From positions 2,232,001 through 2,296,000 of the forward strand of contig NZ_LT906483.1 of NCBI RefSeq assembly GCF_900187065.1: 64,000 nt of DNA. The letters are read 5' to 3'. A program made the position numbers and the translations under genes. Shown in pieces: positions 59,608 through 64,000 of this stretch (positions within the stretch are counted from its first letter, which is position 1; every line of letters starts with the position of its first letter). A model generated the notes under the pieces. It made no database searches and was not told where the DNA came from. It was given only the letters and a program-made list of their open reading frames with translations. Source of the DNA: Mycolicibacterium thermoresistibile (GTDB lineage Bacteria > Actinomycetota > Actinomycetes > Mycobacteriales > Mycobacteriaceae).

Positions 59608-60771
59608 ATGAACGACCACCAGGTGGCGGTGATCGGGGCGGGACCGTCCGGTGTCGCGGCGGCGGTCAGCCTGCGCGACAGGGGGATCCGTCCGTTGCTG
59701 ATCGACCGCGCGGAACACGTGGGTGCGTCCTGGCGGGCCCGCTACGACCGGCTGCGGCTCAACACCGGCAGGCTGACGTCGCATCTGCCCAATCGGCCTT
59801 ATCCGGCCGGAACCGCGGTTTTCCCGACCCGCGATCAGGTGGTGGCCCATCTCGACCGGCACGCCCGCGAGGACGGCATCGACCTGCTGCTGGGCACCAC
59901 GGTGGCACGGGTCGACCGGGACGGGGAGGGTTGGCGGCTGTGGACCTCCGGCGGGGATGTCTGCGCCCGCCACGTGGTGGTCGCCACCGGTTACGAGCAC
60001 ACCCCGAACATTCCGGACTGGCCCGGCGCCGACGGGTTCACCGGCCGGCTGCTGCATTCCTCGGCGTACCGCAATCCGATTCCGTTCTCCGGCCTGCGGG
60101 TGCTGGTGGTGGGGGCGGGGTCCTCGGCCATGGAGATCGTGCATGATGTCGCCACCGGGGGAGCGGCACAGGCATGGTTGGCCGTGCGGACCCCGCCCAA
60201 CATCATGTTGCGTGCGCTGCCGGGCGGGTTCCCGTCCGATTATCTGGCCACACCACTGTTCGACGCACCGGTCGGCCTGGTGGACCGGATGGCGCGGTTG
60301 GCCCAGCGGGCCACCATCGGAGACCTCTCCGAATACGGTCTGCCCACCCCGCGGGAGGGTGTGTTCGCGCGCGGTAAGCGGCTCGGACGGGCGCCGGTCA
60401 TCGTCGATCGGGAGGTGGTCGATGCGATCAGGGCCCGGCGGTTCGAAGTCGTCCGCACCATCGGGCGTTTCGACGGTGGCACCGTGGTGTTGACCGACGG
60501 GCGCCGGCTGCAACCCGACGCGGTGATCTGCGCGACCGGCTACTCGCGGGGGCTCGAACCGCTGGTCGGCCATCTCGGTGTGCTCGACGATCGGGGGCTG
60601 CCGCGGTCGGCCGGGGAGGTGGCGGCCGCACTCGGTCTGTGGTTCATCGGGTTCCAGTCCCGGCCGGGACTGATCTCGTTCGCCGCCAAGCAATCCCAGC
60701 GGATCGCCAAACGCATCGCCGCCGAACTCGTCGCGGCGCCCGCGATCACGCCCGTCGCCGACGGCGGCTGA
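59608..60771 (+). CDS. Flavin-containing monooxygenase, YUCCA-like
   Basis: NADPH- and FAD-dependent monooxygenase of 387 residues. FAD motif GAGPSG (10-15), NADP motif VGAGSSAME (168-176), the FMO fingerprint FTGRLLHSSAY (about 144-154) and the ATGYSRG segment near residue 315. Closest in style to plant YUCCA enzymes, which convert indole-3-pyruvate to indole-3-acetate, and to small bacterial FMOs. ATG 59608 follows AGAGGGGGGA. With the aminotransferase it could form an aryl-acetate branch; otherwise it oxidises a cluster intermediate. Confidence 0.87.
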   Translation: MNDHQVAVIGAGPSGVAAAVSLRDRGIRPLLIDRAEHVGASWRARYDRLRLNTGRLTSHLPNRPYPAGTAVFPTRDQVVAHLDRHAREDGIDLLLGTTVARVDRDGEGWRLWTSGGDVCARHVVVATGYEHTPNIPDWPGADGFTGRLLHSSAYRNPIPFSGLRVLVVGAGSSAMEIVHDVATGGAAQAWLAVRTPPNIMLRALPGGFPSDYLATPLFDAPVGLVDRMARLAQRATIGDLSEYGLPTPREGVFARGKRLGRAPVIVDREVVDAIRARRFEVVRTIGRFDGGTVVLTDGRRLQPDAVICATGYSRGLEPLVGHLGVLDDRGLPRSAGEVAAALGLWFIGFQSRPGLISFAAKQSQRIAKRIAAELVAAPAITPVADGG

Positions 60772-60813
60772 ACCGGCCGGCAACATTCACTCGCACGTCT
60801 CTGGGAAGTCGAC

Positions 60814-63126
60814 ATGCTCGAAACCCTGGCCCGGCGAATCGTGGCGGCGCCGCGCCGCGTCCTGGCGCTGGTGGTGCTGGTCATCGTCGGCGCCGCGATG
60901 TTCGGGCTGCCGGTCGCCGGCAGCCTGTCCGCGGGCGGATTCCGCGACCCGCACTCGGAGTCCGCGCAGGCGTCGGCGTTGCTGGCCGAACGGTTCGATC
61001 AGACCGACATGCAGTTGCTGGTGACCGTCAGTTCGTCCGCCGGGGTGTACGGCGAGGCCGCGCGGCGGGTGGGAACCGAGATCGTCGCCGCGCTCGAGGC
61101 CTCCCCGCAGGTGGCCGGCGTGCAGTCGCCGTGGACTGTCCCGCCGGGCGCCGGTGACCGGTTGGTCAGCGAGGACGCCACCGCGGGACTGATCGTCGCG
61201 CCGATTCGGGGCAATGAGACCGAATCCTCGGACATCGCAAGGCAACTGGCCGCGGCCGTGGGATCCGACCGGGACCGGGTGAACGTGCGTGCCGGTGGTC
61301 CGGCGCTGGTCAACGCGCAGATCGACACCCAGACCGAACACGATCTGCTGGTGATGGAGGCGATCGCGATCCCGCTCAGCTTCGTGGTGCTGGTCTGGGT
61401 GTTCGGCGGTCTGCTCGCCGCGGCGCTGCCGCTGGCGGTGGGGGTGCTGGCCATCGTCGGGTCGATGGCGGTGCTGCGCACCTTCACCATGTTCACCGAG
61501 GTGTCGGTCTTCGCGTTGAACCTCAGCATCGCGATGGGGTTGGCCCTGGCCATCGATTACACGCTGTTGCTGCTCAACCGGTACCGCGACGAACTCGCCG
61601 AGGGCTGCAGCCGGGAACAGGCGGTGATCCGCACCATGACGTCGGCGGGCCGCACCGTGATCTTCTCCGCGGTGATCGTCGCGACGTCGATGGTGCCGCT
61701 GGCGCTGTTCCCGATGTACTTTCTGCGTTCGTTCGCCTACGCCGGGGTCGGGGTGGTGGCGTTCGCGTTGTGCGCGGCGCTGGTGATCACCCCGGCGGCG
61801 ATCACGGTGCTCGGCGCCCGGCTGGATTCGTGGGACATCCGCAGACTGATCCGCAGACTGATGCGCCGCACGCCGGCCGCGGCCGAACCGGCGCCGCGCG
61901 CGGTGTGCGGGTCGAAGTGGTACCGGTGGGCGAAGGCGGTCATGCGGCATTGGCTGGTCGCCGGCCTGGCGGTCACCGTCGTGCTGCTGCTCCTGGGGGC
62001 GCCGTTCCTGGGGGTGCGCTGGGGGTTCCCGGACGAACGGGTGCTGCCGCGGTCGGCGTCGGCACATCAGGTCGGCCACGAACTGCGCACCAACTTCGCC
62101 ACCGACTCCGCGTCCGACGTCACCGTCGTCCTCCCGGACGCGCCCGGCCTCACCGCCGACGAACTCGCAGGCTACGCCGCCCGGCTGTCCGAGGTCACCG
62201 ATGTGGCGTGGGTGTCGGCACCGGCGGGCACGTTCGTCCGGGGTCGATCGGTGGGACCGCCGTCGGCGCCCACCGGGATCGCCGACGGCAGCGCGTTCGT
62301 CACGGTGGGCAGCGTGGCGCCGTTGTTCTCCGACGACTCGCTGGAACAGCTGAACGACATCCGCGCCGTCCCGGCGCCCGGCGGCACGGCGGTGCAGCTG
62401 ACCGGCACCGCGCAGATCAACCACGACATCGTGGTCGCCGTCACCAGCAGGTTGACGGTGGTGCTGACCGTGATCGCGCTGACCACGCTGGTCTGGTTGT
62501 TCCTGCTCACCGGCAGCATCGTGCTGCCGATCAAGGCCCTGGTGCTCAACGCCCTGTCGCTCACCGCGGCGTTCGGTGCGTTGGTGTGGATCTTCCAGGA
62601 CGGCCACCTCGGGGCGCTCGGCACCACCCCCAGCGGCACCATGGCCGTCACCATGCCGGCGCTGCTGCTGTGCGTGGCGTTCGGCATCTCGATGGACTAC
62701 GAGGTGTTCCTGATCGCCCGGATCCGCGAGCACTGGCTGGCCTCCTCCCGCACCGCCGCCGCCAACGACGAGGCGGTGGCGCTGGGGGTGGCCCGCACCG
62801 CCCGGGTGATCACCGCGGCCGCGCTGATCATGTCGATCTCGTTCGCCGCGCTGATCGGCGCGCAGGTGTCGTTCATGCGGATGATCGGGCTCGGGCTGAT
62901 GGTGGCGGTGCTGGTGGACGCCACCCTGGTCCGGCTGATCCTGGTGCCGGCGTTCATGCACGTGATGGGCCGCGCCAATTGGTGGGCTCCGGCGCCGCTG
63001 GCCCGCTGGCACGACCGGTTCGGCATCCGCGAGGCGGCGGACGCCCCGGACCGGCCGCGGTCCGATCCCGCCCCGACACCGGTGGCCGCCGTTGCGGCCG
63101 GCGCGGGCGCGCCGGCGCCCGGGTGA
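60814..63126 (+). CDS. MmpL/RND-family exporter
   Basis: Integral membrane transporter of 770 residues with the MMPL layout: one N-terminal membrane helix (about 15-35), a periplasmic domain, five helices (about 185-330, including AMGLALAIDYTLLLLNRYRD with the proton-relay type Asp-Tyr), one helix near residue 385, a second periplasmic domain, and five more helices (about 545-715, with AFGISMDYEVFLIARIRE). The C-terminal tail is short and Pro/Ala-rich. Located 42 bases after the monooxygenase gene, it is the likely exporter of the cluster product. No MmpS partner gene lies next to it. Confidence 0.9.
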   Translation: MLETLARRIVAAPRRVLALVVLVIVGAAMFGLPVAGSLSAGGFRDPHSESAQASALLAERFDQTDMQLLVTVSSSAGVYGEAARRVGTEIVAALEASPQVAGVQSPWTVPPGAGDRLVSEDATAGLIVAPIRGNETESSDIARQLAAAVGSDRDRVNVRAGGPALVNAQIDTQTEHDLLVMEAIAIPLSFVVLVWVFGGLLAAALPLAVGVLAIVGSMAVLRTFTMFTEVSVFALNLSIAMGLALAIDYTLLLLNRYRDELAEGCSREQAVIRTMTSAGRTVIFSAVIVATSMVPLALFPMYFLRSFAYAGVGVVAFALCAALVITPAAITVLGARLDSWDIRRLIRRLMRRTPAAAEPAPRAVCGSKWYRWAKAVMRHWLVAGLAVTVVLLLLGAPFLGVRWGFPDERVLPRSASAHQVGHELRTNFATDSASDVTVVLPDAPGLTADELAGYAARLSEVTDVAWVSAPAGTFVRGRSVGPPSAPTGIADGSAFVTVGSVAPLFSDDSLEQLNDIRAVPAPGGTAVQLTGTAQINHDIVVAVTSRLTVVLTVIALTTLVWLFLLTGSIVLPIKALVLNALSLTAAFGALVWIFQDGHLGALGTTPSGTMAVTMPALLLCVAFGISMDYEVFLIARIREHWLASSRTAAANDEAVALGVARTARVITAAALIMSISFAALIGAQVSFMRMIGLGLMVAVLVDATLVRLILVPAFMHVMGRANWWAPAPLARWHDRFGIREAADAPDRPRSDPAPTPVAAVAAGAGAPAPG

Positions 63127-63213
63127 TCCGGCGGCCGCCCGGAAAGCCGCCCGGAAACCGGAACAGAACCGGCTGCCTCCGCGGGTCTGCGGTATCCGAC
63201 CAGCTCATCCCGA

Positions 63214-63219
63214 TAGACT
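63214..63219 (+). promoter_or_regulatory. Candidate -10 element (TAGACT) for the small ORF and parA-like gene
   Basis: TAGACT fits TANNNT and lies 8 bases before ATG 63228, so the transcript would begin within about two bases of that codon. No -35 is evident. It marks the boundary between the cluster and the conserved Rv1708 region. Confidence 0.5.
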
Positions 63220-63227
63220 CTGCACCG

Positions 63228-63284
63228 ATGTTCGCGATGGGTGTGGGTCGGGCGACCGGCGCAGGTGGCGCGGGTTGGGCATGA
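63228..63284 (+). CDS. 18-codon upstream ORF overlapping the parA-like start
   Basis: ATG 63228 opens a reading frame of 18 codons (MFAMGVGRATGAGGAGWA) ending in a TGA that overlaps the parA-like ATG by 3 bases (ATGA). It lies directly after a -10-like element, so it is likely translated from a leaderless mRNA and could couple initiation of the downstream gene, which lacks its own ribosome-binding site. The peptide is Gly/Ala-rich and may have no function of its own. Confidence 0.45.
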   Translation: MFAMGVGRATGAGGAGWA

Positions 63285-64000
63285 CCGACGACGCAGTCAC
63301 CGCAGAAGTCGTCGGCCTGACCGGCCGGCCACCACGACCGATACCGGAACCGCCGCCGAAATCCACCCACGGACCGGCCAAGGTCATCGCGATGTGCAAC
63401 CAGAAGGGCGGCGTCGGCAAGACCACCTCGACGATCAACCTCGGCGCCAGCCTGGCCGAATACGGGCGCCGGGTGCTGCTGGTGGACCTCGATCCGCAGG
63501 GCGCCCTGTCGGCCGGCCTCGGGGTGCCGCACTACGACCTCGACCACACCGTCTACAACCTGCTGGTCGAACCCCGGGTGTCGATCGACGAGGTGCTGGT
63601 CTCCACCCGGGTCCGCAACCTGGACCTGGTGCCCAGCAACATCGACCTGTCCGCCGCCGAGATCCAGCTGGTCACCGAGGTGGGCCGCGAGCAGGCCCTG
63701 GCCCGCGCCCTGCACCCGGTGCTGGACCGCTACGACTACGTGCTGATCGACTGCCAACCCTCGCTGGGGCTGCTCACCGTGAACGGGTTGGCCTGCTCCG
63801 ACGGGGTCATCATCCCGACCGAATGCGAATACTTCTCGCTGCGCGGTCTGGCGCTGCTGACCGACACCGTCGACAAGGTCCGCGACCGGCTCAACCCGAA
63901 GCTGGAGATCAGCGGCATCCTGGTCACCCGCTACGATCCGCGCACCGTCAACTCCCGCGAGGTGATGGCCCGCGTGGTGGAGCGGTTCGACGATCTGGTG
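63281..64000 (+). CDS. ParA/MinD-family ATPase (Rv1708 type), N-terminal 240 residues (runs off right edge)
   Basis: Deviant Walker-type ATPase of the chromosome-partition family, truncated by the window end. After a Pro-rich N-terminus (about 1-30) come the deviant Walker A CNQKGGVGKTT (with signature Lys), switch I LVDLDPQGALSAGLG and switch II YVLIDCQPSLG. M. tuberculosis Rv1708 precedes scpA/scpB and is distinct from the oriC-linked parA, so I give no gene symbol. Role in segregation or condensin (ScpAB) function is inferred from context in relatives. Confidence 0.93.
   Translation, partial: MTDDAVTAEVVGLTGRPPRPIPEPPPKSTHGPAKVIAMCNQKGGVGKTTSTINLGASLAEYGRRVLLVDLDPQGALSAGLGVPHYDLDHTVYNLLVEPRVSIDEVLVSTRVRNLDLVPSNIDLSAAEIQLVTEVGREQALARALHPVLDRYDYVLIDCQPSLGLLTVNGLACSDGVIIPTECEYFSLRGLALLTDTVDKVRDRLNPKLEISGILVTRYDPRTVNSREVMARVVERFDDLV

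Noticed and set aside
60787..63012. Minus-strand open frame of about 740 codons opposite the MmpL gene
   Set aside because: His/Gln/Arg-rich nonsense translation; the plus strand shows clear MmpL membrane topology.

Overview
The window comes from a high-GC actinobacterium of the Mycobacterium/Mycolicibacterium group. Gene order follows the Mycobacterium tuberculosis chromosome from the Rv1647 adenylate cyclase through pheST, the arginine operon, the Rv1683/Rv1684 pair, mpg, tyrS, Rv1691-Rv1700 and xerD to the Rv1708 ParA-like gene. A complete 16S-23S-5S rRNA operon lies directly downstream of tyrS, the position of rrnB in rapidly growing mycobacteria. The short helix-18 region of the 16S gene also fits a rapid grower. 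I cannot name the species from the sequence alone.

Layout. 1-4.1 kb: end of a class III adenylate cyclase and pheST, with a probable leaderless pheS start. 4.2-13.5 kb: argCJBDFRGH plus an alpha/beta hydrolase, mostly joined by 4-base stop/start overlaps, behind a promoter covered by three ARG-box-like palindromes at 10-bp steps. 13.5-15.8 kb (minus strand): a small lipoprotein and an intact ABC-F ATPase. 15.9-24.9 kb: an eleven-gene phosphonate operon phnD-C-E-F-G-H-I-J-K-L-M, made of an uptake system, a GntR/UTRA regulator and C-P lyase. It has a degenerate PhnL, a four-cysteine insertion in PhnK, and no phnN, phnO or phnP. 25.0-30.8 kb: the Rv1683-like hydrolase/acyl-CoA-synthetase-like fusion, a secreted protein, a Trm112-like protein, mpg and tyrS. 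30.8-36.4 kb: the rRNA operon with one clear promoter and a strong intrinsic terminator. 36.5-50.6 kb: conserved mycobacterial genes (TPR protein, glycerol-3-phosphate phosphatase-like, tlyA, nadK, recN, a large lipoprotein, steA/steB-like pair, pyrG, NUDIX, xerD). 50.7-63.1 kb: an accessory biosynthetic cluster. 63.2 kb to the end: a ParA-like ATPase preceded by an 18-codon probable leaderless ORF.

The most interesting region is 50.7-63.1 kb, inserted where M. tuberculosis has other genes between xerD and Rv1708. Its right arm encodes a ThDP-dependent carboligase/decarboxylase, a SRPBCC-like small protein, a HisC/aromatic-type aminotransferase, a YUCCA-like flavin monooxygenase and an MmpL/RND exporter. 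The divergent left arm encodes a cytochrome P450, a probably bicovalent FAD oxidase and a catechol O-methyltransferase with a complete active site; a second O-methyltransferase faces it. The ThDP enzyme plus small SRPBCC protein recalls the ScyA/ScyC pair of cyanobacterial scytonemin biosynthesis. I propose that the cluster makes and exports a methylated, oxidised small molecule from aromatic 2-oxo acids. This is inferred from family membership and gene order; no product is shown.

No CRISPR array, insertion sequence, prophage or tRNA gene was recognised. All intact genes read through without frameshifts.
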